Under the pieces are notes generated by a model, which was not told where the DNA came from, did not search any database, and worked only from the letters and a program-made list of their open reading frames with translations. The position numbers were made by a program, and so were the translations under genes. Positions 23,706 to 35,391 of a DNA stretch of 64,000 nt are shown here, piece after piece (the stretch's first letter is position 1; the number at the start of each line of letters is the position of its first letter). Source of the stretch: Engraulis encrasicolus (lineage: Eukaryota > Chordata > Actinopteri > Clupeiformes > Engraulidae); assembly GCF_034702125.1 (NCBI RefSeq), contig NC_085876.1, positions 16,307,253 through 16,371,252 of the forward strand, in the 5' to 3' direction.

Positions 23706-24806
23706 CTATATTTTTGTTCATATCACCACCATCCCTTCACATCATTCTCTGCCCTTAGGCCTCACAGTCCTTTTGAACATGGAGTCTCAACAAAAGAATG
23801 GAAGATGGAAGCAATAGATACATACAGCGATAAAGTGAATGAAAGTTATTTTATATTACTGCTATTATAGGGTAAGAGAGGTTATGATTGGGTCACAACA
23901 TTTACAAAAAAACAGCTTCATTTTCCAGATGGAAACTAGAAAAACCCACTTAGGTCCTCCAACAGATGCACTTAAATGGTTGTAGATAAAAACATTTCAA
24001 ATAAAACAATATATGCAAATGAGAACATAACACAATTATATTCAAGTCCAAGAATACATTAACAAAATCACACCGTAGATAAATAAATAATCTCTATGGT
24101 ATTCAGAGCAGAAAATTAGAATGCACAACTGAGTTGTTCTACAAAGTCACTCACCATTAAAAAAATATTCTTGAACCTGAACCCAGTGGTGTTCTGTGTT
24201 ATTTTGTGAAGTCTTTGAGGTTCATTATCATTGGGGAAGTTTTTGATATGCACGCTCCATGTTTATTAATCACTAGAGACACATGTTTTTAAAAGTCTGC
24301 CATTAGCCCCTGTTTAACAAGATGCTGTTTGATCAGAGAGTGAGAGAGAGAGGGATGGAGAGATAAAGAGAGGGATTAAGAGAGAGATGGATTTGTTGGC
24401 TTTGCAACTGGTATAAGCTCATGGCACGCGGGTGAACAGTGAGAAGGAAGGAATGAAAGAAAGAGAAGAACAGAGAAAAAGGCAATGCATGTCTGACAGA
24501 GGGAGCAAGAGAGAGAGAGAGAGGAAGAGACGGACCAACATTGTGATGGAGAGAGAAAAGGGGAGACTGCAGTCTCATTGATGTCCATGCTTTGATCCTC
24601 ACCAGCTTTCCATCAGACTCTCCTGATGGACTGACAGGTGGGCTTTGTGTCTCTACATTGCTATTTTTACCACAATTTGAGCATGCGCGCGTGTGTGTGT
24701 CTTTTTTGTATATAGGCTATCTTTTGGTGTTTTTGACTTAAGTCATGATGGTACATTGCAGATGGTGACAGGAAGCGAGTTGGGAGAGAGTGAGGGGGAG
24801 AGAGAG

Positions 24807-24857
<51 letters not shown>

Positions 24858-25067
24858 CAAAAGTTTGCTGTTGGATGAGCTGCCTTAAAGAGAGCAGAAG
24901 AGGTCACCACGGAAACAGGAACATTTCCTGCAAGGCCCTCGTGCATTTTAAAATGATGTGTGTGTGTGTGTGTGTTTGTGAGCTTTTTGAAAAGAAAATG
25001 AAACAAGCCGCTAGCCATGCCTGTCTTTTCCATTCTTATTCCGGCAGCCAGCTGTCTTTCTCTCTTT
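23706..25067. other. Intronic-looking stretch with purine tracts and microsatellites
   Basis: No exon recognised. Purine-rich GA tract at 24337-24560, (TG)22 at 24811-24855 and a short (TG)n at 24957-24975. Confidence 0.5.
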
Positions 25068-25245
25068 TGCCTCCTTTCCACTGCCGTTTTTCTGGTAGGC
25101 CTACAGCTCGACACAGTGCGACTCAGCCGCCACTTTTTGCTTCACGATTGAGCTGTGTTGTGCCTATTTGAAAAGCAAAAATTGGCGGCAGAGTTCGGCT
25201 GTCGAGCAGTAGCCCTACCAGAAAAAAGGCAGTGGAAAAGAGGCA
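25068..25245. mobile_element. Foldback MITE, copy 1 (178 bp)
   Basis: The ends TGCCTCCTTTCCACTGCC and GGCAGTGGAAAAGAGGCA are inverted repeats, and the inversion continues inwards (TTTTTCTGGTAGG / CCTACCAGAAAAA, then a clipped AGCTCGACA / TGTCGAGC). A second copy lies at 31598-31773. Confidence 0.8.
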
Positions 25246-25929
25246 TTAGTGTCTGTCCTCAGTTCACCAGCGTGCCATGATCTAACACCATCCCACCTCT
25301 CTTTCTTGTCTCTCTCCCTCTCTCTTTCTCTCTCTCTCTCTCTGAGGGCTATATAGTCCTCAGACTATAAACTACCATGCCAATGCCCCTCACTGATGTC
25401 TGTGCCATTAGCACATGATTTGGGGCCGGTAGCAGGGCATTTACGGCCATAGGCTGTCTGTGTACTGTTGCACATAAAGAGGTATGCCACTATTTTTGGG
25501 CTAAATACTGTTCAAATCGTTGCCCTGGGTTTATAAAGGAGGCAAAGGGTCTGATGTTTCATTTTAGGTGTTCTTTTAGACTCCCTTGGGGAGGGACATG
25601 AGCCACATGATTTGGGAAACATTTTTGGCTCTTACTTGACTCGCAAAACACTTTTGCTCATACATGGGTTCTCAATTTTTGTTTTCCCTTGGCTGCGTGA
25701 CTCTAGCTGCGCACAACTCAACCTCTGATTGTTGGAAACCGCTGTCGGTCAAAAAATTAGCTCACGTGGTTGGCTGCCAGTGTCTTGCCCCTCCTCATAA
25801 CATTGTGTTTACAAATACTGCAAACCCATGTATACCTAGTCCACATAGCAAGAGAAGGTTACAGACTCTCCCCCTTGGCAGATAGGACTGTTGGGACAAT
25901 TCTTTGCTGAGTTTGAGCCAATGACACAG

Positions 25930-26101
25930 TGAGTACTGTGCCAGCCACTCCCCTTGGACGGAGACGCACAGCGTGGGATCGCTCACCTACAAGGTCTGGC
26001 ACCTGGAGCCCGACACGGAGTACCGTATCAGCATTCTGCTGACCCGACCCGGGGAGGGGGGAACCGGGTCGCCAGGACCAACACTTATCAGCAAATATGC
26101 A
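25930..26101 (+). CDS. ptprt-like: First FN3-domain exon (3' half) of an R2B receptor tyrosine phosphatase
   Basis: It reads [33 protein letters not shown], then [13 protein letters not shown], the highly conserved end of the first FN3 repeat of ptprt/m/k/u. Same strand as the Ig exon at 23407, so it is very likely the same gene. Oddities: in other vertebrates this FN3 repeat is, to my knowledge, one exon, but here the N-terminal half is absent and a TGA lies upstream in frame, so an acceptor at 25928-25929 (acacag|t) has to be assumed. The usual TRTKCA ending reads SKYA. The expected donor is weak (ca|gttgag). Either the fish gene has changed intron structure or this is a decayed partial copy. 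Confidence 0.55.
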
Positions 26102-27741
<1,640 letters not shown>

Positions 27742-28349
27742 ATGTCTGAATGGCGGTACGTAACCACCGTGTTGACTTGCACTTCGAGCACGACTGTGGC
27801 GACAGTTCCTTGGGTTGGCCAGCCTTCTACCGTGAACACTCCTGTCAGAGCGGAATCCACCGTTCAGGGGCAGGTGTCCGGAGTTCAACTGGCGGTGAAG
27901 CCCCGATGTAAGAGGTGTCATACAGCACAAGAGAACTTTTCTACCAGATGCACAAATCACCGTTGCGAAAGGTGTAAAATGCTGCAATGCATCAACATGT
28001 ACGTCTTTGTATACAGTGGTGTGCTCGTGCTACTACCAAGCAACGGAGAGGAAGTGGTGCTGACGTTAACGAATTCGTCGGTGTTCAACTTTGTCCGCGA
28101 GAGAACATGTTGGCGGCGGTGGCCCATGATGATGTCGCCCTTGAAGAACACGTGATGGACAACGGCGAAGTGGTCGCAACCGTGAATGAAGAGGGCCTGG
28201 TGGTGCGGTTCGCAGCGTTAGGTCGTCCGGTTCAGCATGAGGAGGATGAAGAGTTGGTGCAACTGTTGGAGGAAGTTGAAGATGGGCAGTGCATTATTTC
28301 TGCACCGTTCTTTATTGAAGTTGACATGTTTGTTACTAGGCCTATGTGA
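27742..28349 (+). pseudogene. Uncharacterised ORF with a C4 zinc-ribbon-like motif, frame-shifted
   Basis: Frame 1 (27742-28155) contains CKRCHTAQENFSTRCTNH and then RCERCKMLQ, i.e. CxxC...C...CxxC, a plausible zinc ribbon. It is followed by NGEEVVLTLTNSSVFNFV, which reads like the beta strands of an OB fold. Near 28090-28110 the coding signal moves to frame 3 (NMLAAVAHDDVALEEHV ... LVQLLEEVEDGQCI ... ending RPM then stop at 28349). A zinc ribbon plus OB fold recalls replication-protein-A-like ORFs carried by fish mobile elements, but I cannot name a family. GC content and CpG are higher than in the surroundings, consistent with former coding sequence. Confidence 0.35.
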
Positions 28350-28504
28350 AAACTGCTTTTTTGTTTTTCGTTTTTACGCAAAGTGACATGTGCGTGCACT
28401 GTGATAATAGGCCTATTTGCATATTTAGTAAGTAAATTTGTGTTAAAGTGGGTTTGCATTTTAACATTTCTTAACATAGACCTACACCAAATATTTCCCC
28501 AAAA

Positions 28505-28690
28505 GGTATCGCTGTTTGCTAGTTGTCTGCTGATGTTGCATAACCTTTTGGATGTTATGGGGACTAGATCGAGATGTTTTTTTGAAATGTAAATAAACAC
28601 CTGCCCCCATTGCAATGACCAGGATCTTGGAAAAGGCAGAAGAAAAGTCCAGGGTAGTGAGAGCATTACACCTGCGTGTTGAAATTGGAT
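28505..28690. repeat. Second copy of the 20205-20430 dispersed repeat
   Basis: It shares 'tgtttgctagttgtctgctg', 'tttttttgaaatgtaaa' and 'gtccagggtagtg' in the same order and orientation. Confidence 0.7.
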
Positions 28691-28719
28691 TAAGTTATCT
28701 AAATGTTTATTGTTTTGAT

Positions 28720-29357
28720 AGAAATCAGAAGGAGGAATAGTGCGGTAGAGAGAGATTTTAGAGGAATGAGGAGCAGGGAGAAAAAGAGATGTAGAGAGGA
28801 ATAAGAGAGGGAGGGAGGGTGCTGAAAGAAGGATGGATGAAAGAAGGAGAATAAGGGAATCGAAGGAGAAAGGGATGTACGGAGAGGAATATAGGAGGAA
28901 TCCAGCAGAGGCAAGAGTAAGAGGAATGAGAAGAGGGATATGGAGATGAGGAGGAAGAGGAGGGAATGAAGGATTGATGGGGGGAGAAGAGAGGGAGAGG
29001 AAAGTAAAGAGGGAGGGGATGTGGAGGTGAATAAGAGTAAGAGGAATGAAGGATTGATGGGGGGAGAAGAGAGGGAGAGGAAAGTAAAGAGGGATATGGA
29101 GAGGAGCAGGAAGAGGGGGAGAGGAGGGGATGTGGAGGTGAACAAGAGTGAGAGGAAAGTAAAGAGGGATATGGAGAGGAGGAGGAAGATAGGGGAGAGG
29201 AGGGGATGTGGAGGTGAATAAGAGTAAGAGGAAAGTAAAGAGGGATATGGAGAGGAGCAGGAAGAGGGGGAGAGGAGGGGATGTGGAGGTGAATAAGAGT
29301 AAGAGGAAAGTAAAGAGGGATATGGAGAGGAGGAGGAAGAGAGGGAGAGGAGGAATG
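28720..29357. repeat. Purine-only tract ending in a 76-bp minisatellite (about 4 units)
   Basis: The + strand is almost free of pyrimidines apart from T for over 600 bases. From 29018 a ~76-bp unit starting 'atgtggaggtgaataagagt' repeats at 29128, 29204 and 29279; the first unit carries an extra insertion. The long Leu/Ser/Pro frames on the opposite strand are by-products of this composition. Confidence 0.85.
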
Positions 29358-30352
29358 ATGAAAGCATTGGCCATGGTGTGCTGAGCTCACAGTGTGTGTG
29401 GTGGATATGGGTGAGCCTGGGGTGGCACGCATACATCAGTGTCACACACACTCAACACACACATTCATCTCCCTCACTCACTTACAGGCCGAGACGACAG
29501 AGGGACAAGACACAACCCTCTACCATAGTCTTCTCCTCTCCTCTCCTCTCTCGCTTCCTTCTATTATTTCATGCTCCTCTCTTTCCCCTCCACCATGCTC
29601 CTCATCCTCTCTATATCTCCTCATGCGATTTGTAATGGAAACACAAACTTGGCTGACTTAACACCACTGCTCAGCTCGACACAAGACAACATTAGCTTAT
29701 TTAACAGGGACCATGCACAAGACAGTTCTAGTACCAGAGTTAGCTAAAAAGCTAATTTACATCTGTGGTGTGTGTGACACACAATTGTATGCAGAGAGGC
29801 TTGGGAGAGGGAGGGTGTGTTGAAAATACAGGGAGGTGGAGAGAGGTGAGTAGGGTAGTGGAAGAGAGCATGGAGATCTGCAGTGGAGGAAGGGAGGGGG
29901 TGGTAGGGGTAGTTGGAAAAAGGGTGGAGGGGTGGGTAGTTGAAGTGAGCATGAGGGCCCAGAGCAAAGCATCCAGTCAGTGATGTGCCAAGTACATTAG
30001 GCCAATCAGATTGAAGTCTGCTGTTGCTGCCGATGCCTGAAGTGTCCCACTGTAACAAAGAAAAATAAAGAGACAAAAACACACACATCGGTCTCAAAAG
30101 GTTTTGGGGACACGACTAGCAAAGTCACATGAAAAAAAAAAGAACCAAGCTCCCGTTTCTGTTATTTTACTGGGACGTTTCAGGCATGATGCCCTAAATG
30201 TCACATTATTTTTTTTCATTTTTGAAGTTTTCCACTGTCCATGCCTTTATGTATTGAAGATGTCAGTGTGCATGCGTGAGTGCATGCATATGTGCGTGTC
30301 TCAGTGTGTGTGCATTTTGTATGTGTGTCAGTAGGTTACAGTACACTACACA
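29358..30352. other. No gene recognised
   Basis: CT-rich 29520-29620 and G-rich 29800-29945; no exon or terminal repeat supported. Confidence 0.4.
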
Positions 30353-30486
30353 GTGTGCTGGTCAGGCTGCCCGAAGTATTGGGCATGTTGTTGCAGGGTG
30401 CTGGTCAGGCTGCCTGAAGTACTGGACATGTTGTTGCAGTGTGCTGGTCAGGCTTCCCGAATTATTGGGCATGTTGCCTGAAGTCA
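30353..30486. repeat. ~45-bp minisatellite, three units
   Basis: The unit 'gtgctggtcaggctgcc', 'gaagtattgggcatgttg', 'ttgcag' is repeated three times with a few changes. Confidence 0.8.
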
Positions 30487-30511
30487 ACTCTGGAATGGCT
30501 GCCTGGCACTC

Positions 30512-30512
<1 letters not shown>

Positions 30513-30563
<51 letters not shown>
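30513..30563. repeat. (AC)n microsatellite
   Basis: About 25 units. A second, shorter run lies at 30644-30665. Confidence 0.95.
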
Positions 30564-30566
<3 letters not shown>

Positions 30567-31096
30567 GGCCATTTTGGCCAAAGTCAACTCTCAACTCTCA
30601 TGCTCTTTTCTGCTCCACTAATGAGAACAACTGCATGCTTGCACGCACACACACACACACACACAGAGTAAGAAGCTCAACTTCATGCATCACAAATAAC
30701 CTGCAACGTAAACACCCTTGTGTCCTGACATTTAGAGCAACCACATTAATTACTATATAGGCACACCCAGAAACGCTAACTACACAAAGGAAAAAGAAAT
30801 AAACAAAAAAAAGGCAAGTTACACCATGTAGCCTATAGTATACTGTACGTGTGTATGCATGCATGGCTATGTGTGTGCCTGGGTGCGTGTGTATCTGTGT
30901 GTGTGTTTGGGTGTTTGTTTGTGTGTGTGTGTGCATGTGTGTCATGCTGTGTTAGTCAGTGTTCACCCCAGGCCTTCCTTGCTGAGTGTAAATCAGTGAT
31001 GTACATGACAGTGTCACTGAGAGGACAGACATGCTGTGTGCACACATGACACTTGTAATTAGCTGATCTCCAGTCACACTAGATCATCAACACCCC

Positions 31097-31099
<3 letters not shown>

Positions 31100-31154
<55 letters not shown>
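31100..31154. repeat. (CA)n microsatellite
   Basis: About 27 units, followed by 'aataaatagaacttgaacttgaac'-type sequence that resembles the A-rich end of a retroposon. Confidence 0.95.
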
Positions 31155-31157
<3 letters not shown>

Positions 31158-31229
31158 ATAAATAGAACTTGAACTTGAACACACACACAGACAAATATGT
31201 GACATGCAAGATGCCAAATACATCTAACC

Positions 31230-31542
31230 CAGGGATGGGTAACCTATGTCTCAAAGGCCGTTTACGGCCCTTGAGTCCATCTTATCCGGCCCCTGATATA
31301 ATTTTAATGTCACACAGTTTGACCTCAATTAAGTTTTGTAAAGGAGTCTTAGAAATTACATTAGAAACAGTACAGTTATATTTTTGGGGACGTAGTGAAG
31401 GTTGGGTCCGTTGTAAAGGTGTCCGCCTTCAATATATGCCTTAAGTGCAGGGGGAAATCCTGTTATGTGTTTATAATTGGGCCCTTGGAGAACTTCATAA
31501 AATTTTAAGTGTCCCTCAAATGAAAACAGTTCCCCACCCCTG
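31230..31542. mobile_element. hAT MITE, 313 bp, near-perfect 8-bp TSD
   Basis: Starts CAGGGATGGGTAAC and ends GTTCCCCACCCCTG. It is flanked by ATCTAACC (31222-31229) and ATCTAGCC (31543-31550), 7 of 8 identical. It is the same family as the inverted copy at 6699-6992. Confidence 0.8.
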
Positions 31543-31597
31543 ATCTAGCCCCCATGTGCTGTAGTCTACTTTTTTGTGGTGGGTATACTGTATATTT

Positions 31598-31773
31598 TGC
31601 CTCTTTTCCACTACCTTTTTCTGGTAGGCTTACAGCTCAACACAGTGCTACTCGGCCGCCACATTTAGCTTTTCGAATAGACACAGCTCAATTTTAAAGC
31701 AAAAAAAGTGGCGGCCGAGTCGCGCTGTGTCGAGCTGTAGGCCTACCAGAAAACTGGCATCGGAAAAGAGGCA
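31598..31773. mobile_element. Foldback MITE, copy 2 (176 bp)
   Basis: Same family as 25068-25245. The ends are TGCCTCTTTTCCACTACC and GGCATCGGAAAAGAGGCA, with inner arms GGCGGCCGAGT / ACTCGGCCGCC. It can fold over almost its full length. Confidence 0.85.
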
Positions 31774-31992
31774 TTTATCCCACTCTTTTCCAAAACGCGA
31801 ATGCCAAATAATAATAATAAAAAAACTTTGTCAGGTCATTCAGTTGTATACCAAGCCTACTCACCGCTCCGTAAATGTTTCTAACCAAAACGCTACATAT
31901 CCCTGTTTAAATTGTACAGAAAGGTATCGTTTACTCCAAACCGCGACAGGCGCTATACTCGTCTCGAGTCACAGTGCGACATATCCTCTCGG

Positions 31993-32089
31993 CCAATCGG
32001 AGTGTTCGGTAAGCAGAGAGAGAACACCAGTAGAGTTCAGTGAGCGTCCTGAAATAGCTGTCATGGATGGCGGCACACTGAGGCTTGAG
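31993..32089 (+). promoter_or_regulatory. Possible promoter and short first coding exon
   Basis: A CCAAT box (31993-31997) in a GC-rich context is followed 65 bases later by an ATG at 32063. Nine codons (MDGGTLRLE) end at a strong donor, GAG|GTAAAC (32089/32090). I found no second exon: the next recognisable sequence is the 5'-truncated LINE at 32200. It may be the start of an unidentified gene or a chance arrangement. Confidence 0.25.
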
Positions 32090-32199
32090 GTAAACATTGA
32101 CAGTGTGAAAGAAATACGTCGGAAAAATGGATGTGTTGACTGTGGTTAACACTTTTGACGGGTCTGAAGAAGCTGTTAAGCCTGCAGAAGATAGAAGAC

Positions 32200-32467
32200 G
32201 GTGCTGACACACGACTGCACAACGACCCACAGCACTAACCATCTAGTGAAGTTTGCGGATGATACAACACTGGTGGGCCTCATCACCAAGGGCGATGAGA
32301 CTCACTACAGAGAAGAAGTAGACCTGCTGGCCAGATGGTGCAAAGACAACAACCTCCTGCTGAATGTCAACAAGACCAAGGAGATTGTTGTCAACTTTCA
32401 AAGGGTCCAAAAACAACTGCCACCACTGACCATTGACGGCGATGCTGTGGAGAGAGTAGTGCAGGTG
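32200..32467 (+). pseudogene. LINE reverse transcriptase fragment (L2/CR1-like), 5' part
   Basis: Reads LVKFADDTTLVGLITKG, YREEVDLLARWCKDNN and NKTKEIVVNF, i.e. the FADD catalytic motif and following helices of a jockey/L2/CR1-group non-LTR RT. The LINE is 5' truncated at about 32200. At 32467 the frame breaks off after ERVVQV and resumes at 38170 with SSTKFLG, so the two pieces are one LINE split by a 5.7 kb insertion. Confidence 0.8.
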
Positions 32468-34737
32468 GATATGTCAGAAAAAAGAGGTTTAGGAACATTT
32501 CATATAGATTTTTCCAAATTGTGTTTTTTATCAACTACAAACCCCATAGTCTTCAAATCCACCTGTTTCCATTTTTTTTCCGAAGTGGAAACGCCCAAAA
32601 TCCAAGATGGCGGATATGCAGTCAGATTCTAACACAATTGAATGTAATGGAAGGAAACATGTCATATACATTTTTGGAATTGGTGTTTTTTAGCATCTCT
32701 TGGACCCCCTGGATACAAAACTACCTGATTCTATTTCCCCCCTTCATTTTTAGAACCAAAATCCAAGATGGCTGACATAACATATAGCAAAAATGACATG
32801 TTTGGTGTTTTGAGGTCTCTAAAGTCAGTGTTTTTTTTTCTTGTATTTTTAATATTCTTGATGTATACAGGACCGTTCAGTCAGTCATTACATTAACTTT
32901 TTCAAAAATCATTTTAAATTTCTAAAAATTCAACATGACATCTATAAAACGATTGCGTAAGCTTACCTCTCTATATGGCCAGCTGATGTGTCTCATCCCA
33001 AATCTGAGCTGGCCCCTTTGATAATTTGTGTTTTATATTTCTAGGACCCCCTCTGAAAACAAAACAATCTGTTTCCAATTTTTAGAAGCAAAATCCAAGA
33101 TGGTCAACATTGTAGCAAAATATGAACATTTGGTATTTTCAGGTTTATTAAGCTATTGTGTTATTTTGTACGCCTATTGGTAATATTTTGATAGGCACAT
33201 AACTGTCATTACATTAAATGTTTCGTCTCATAGGAAGAGCATCTGGAATTTGGGGTGACACACTGTAAATCTTGTGCGCACATGTCGGCTAGCAATTGGC
33301 TAGTTGAAAAAAGTTGGCCTGTTGCCTCCAACTAAACTCTCTAGACTGCTCAGAAAGTAAAAGAAAATCCTATTAATTCATTTCATTGAACAACTGTAAA
33401 AAAAATAATGGGCAAGAGGACCACCTTCATGATGTGCAGCATCATTGAGGGAGCCAGTTTCTTTTCATTTTTATGTCAATTATTTTCATAAAAGATTCAC
33501 ACTTGTGCCACTTATACGGATCCTCATGATGCCAAAGGTCAGTGTATGATAGTGTGGCAATCAGCAGTCAGCGCACCTGCCAATAATCTTGCTCATGAAA
33601 CACATATAGGCAGACCAAGGAACCAGCAGGGAGGACAGCCAAGCCCCCTTGAGTCATGACATATGGTAGTACTTTGGGTTTGGGTTCAAATAACAGAAGG
33701 CCTTGGTTCCAAGTCGTGTGAGCCCACTCTCCTCTTCTTCACTACACATGGCTTCAGAATTGGGATGACTTGCTATGAGGCCAACATAGGCATGCCAACC
33801 AGATGAGCCACAACAGACCCACAGAGACGTGATCTCAATGGATGCTACTGATGGGTGAAGCATAATATTAGACACCATGGATGATATAGGCCTAAGTAAG
33901 TTGGGAATTATATGAGGGACGTTCAGAGCGTGTGAAGCACATGAGTGGGCTTACCGTAGGGAAGACCATATCAGGGTATGACCCATCACTACAGTTGAGG
34001 ATATTCTCTGACTGTCATGCCAGAGAGCCCAGTTCTATGAGCAGAGAGCATGGCAAGATTGTTGGCATTGGAGGAATGCAACATCCCGAATAGAACATAC
34101 GGTTTCACAGCCTTCAGATAAGCTGAGGCCGACCTTGAAGCAACTTTGTAGCCCTTTGCCTCAATATAGGCAGCCAATCCAGTGAATGTGCATATTACTG
34201 TACAGGTAGCACTGCATAATAGGTAGGCCTACTGAAGTGAAATGAAGTGACTCATAGCAATTGTTGTTGGAACAATAATTTGGACCAGCATGGAATCCTC
34301 TGTGCTCGAATTCACAAATGAATGGCGTCAGAGTAGAGTAGAGTATCATTTATTGATTTATAGACCTGAAAGCAACATTAATGTTGATTTTGCTAAACAA
34401 AATGTCTTCCATCTTGGATTTTGTAATGGGCTTAGTTTATGTAATGGCTGACTTCACATTCATGTAACAAATATTACCAAAACAAGTCAACAATGGCTTT
34501 ATAGACTTCAAAATATTAAATATGCCAATTTCGCCATAAATTATGTCAGCCATCTTGGATTTTGCCACAAAAAATGAAGGAAAACATTGAAAATAATTTG
34601 TTTTCTATTCAATGTTGCCCTGGAATTATTCCACCTTTGCTTTCTCAGAATCTGACTCTCAAAGGATTTTATTCCCACCAAGCTCTACACTATCACTAAC
34701 CAGCATATCCAGCCCTTTACCCCAACGCCTGGAAAAA

Positions 34738-35391
34738 ATGAAGAAAAGAGAGATGCGCTACCACCTGCATGGCGAAACCCTGTCTCAATACTACAGGAAC
34801 AAAAGGATTCCAAGGGGCCTTAGGATTAAGAAGAAACCCACCATCGGACGCTATGATGATACGTTCTGCAAGAAATGGTGCGACATCCTGAACAGGTGCT
34901 CCCTTGATCTTATGCTTTTGGTGATTGAGTACACAAATGAGGACCTTTCAAAGACGCGCAACGAAATTACAGAATTGCAAAGTCAACTATCCACAAAGTT
35001 TGATGGGGAGCAGTTGAAAGCCATATCGGATCAATGTGATGCTATGCTGGAGCAATACAAAACGGAATTACTTCAGGTCAAACTGCAGAAATACCGCCGT
35101 GATACACTGGATTATAAGAACAACCATGTATACAGCTGGCTCGCCGCCCCTAGGCGTCGGCCACAGCCAAACTCCAACGAGGAAACTGATTTCTCTTCCA
35201 GTGGCATGGACTCTGATGGCTCGGGACCCGAATCTGCTGGCGCAGGCAATTCTCAAGTGCCTTTTTTGTCCACCAGACAATGGAGAGGTCGTCATCCACC
35301 ACAACACCGAGGCAGAGCCGGAGGCCAACACGGAGGGCGGGGAGGAAACACAAGAAACCGAGGCAGACAACCGAGATATCCAATGTACTGA
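34738..35391 (+). CDS. Penelope-like element ORF1, basic RNA/DNA-binding-like protein
   Basis: 217 codons from the first ATG inside the element (34738). The N-terminal half is charged with a predicted coiled coil (about residues 60-115: ELQSQLSTKFDGEQLKAIS and following). The middle is Ser/Gly/Glu-rich and the end is Arg/Gly-rich (RGRAGGQHGGRGGNTRNRG). Penelope ORFs often have a basic N-terminal region that binds RNA. The frame overlaps the RT frame by about 110 bases in a different phase. Either translation shifts -1 or a single-base change separated one longer ORF. I saw no canonical slippery heptamer in the overlap. Confidence 0.6.
   Translation: MKKREMRYHLHGETLSQYYRNKRIPRGLRIKKKPTIGRYDDTFCKKWCDILNRCSLDLMLLVIEYTNEDLSKTRNEITELQSQLSTKFDGEQLKAISDQCDAMLEQYKTELLQVKLQKYRRDTLDYKNNHVYSWLAAPRRRPQPNSNEETDFSSSGMDSDGSGPESAGAGNSQVPFLSTRQWRGRHPPQHRGRAGGQHGGRGGNTRNRGRQPRYPMY

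Noticed and set aside
28232..29374. Long Leu/Ser/Pro reading frames (up to 380 codons) on the minus strand
   Set aside because: They are produced by the purine-only + strand and its 76-bp repeat, which lacks stop codons in complement; no splice sites, start context or homology.
30353..30486. Regularly spaced repeats as a CRISPR-like array
   Set aside because: The units are contiguous without unique spacers, in a clearly eukaryotic context.
34616..34760. Upstream hammerhead or pLTR copy for the Penelope element
   Set aside because: I searched 34616-34760 for the CTGA.GA...GAAAC order and found none; the element seems to start without it.
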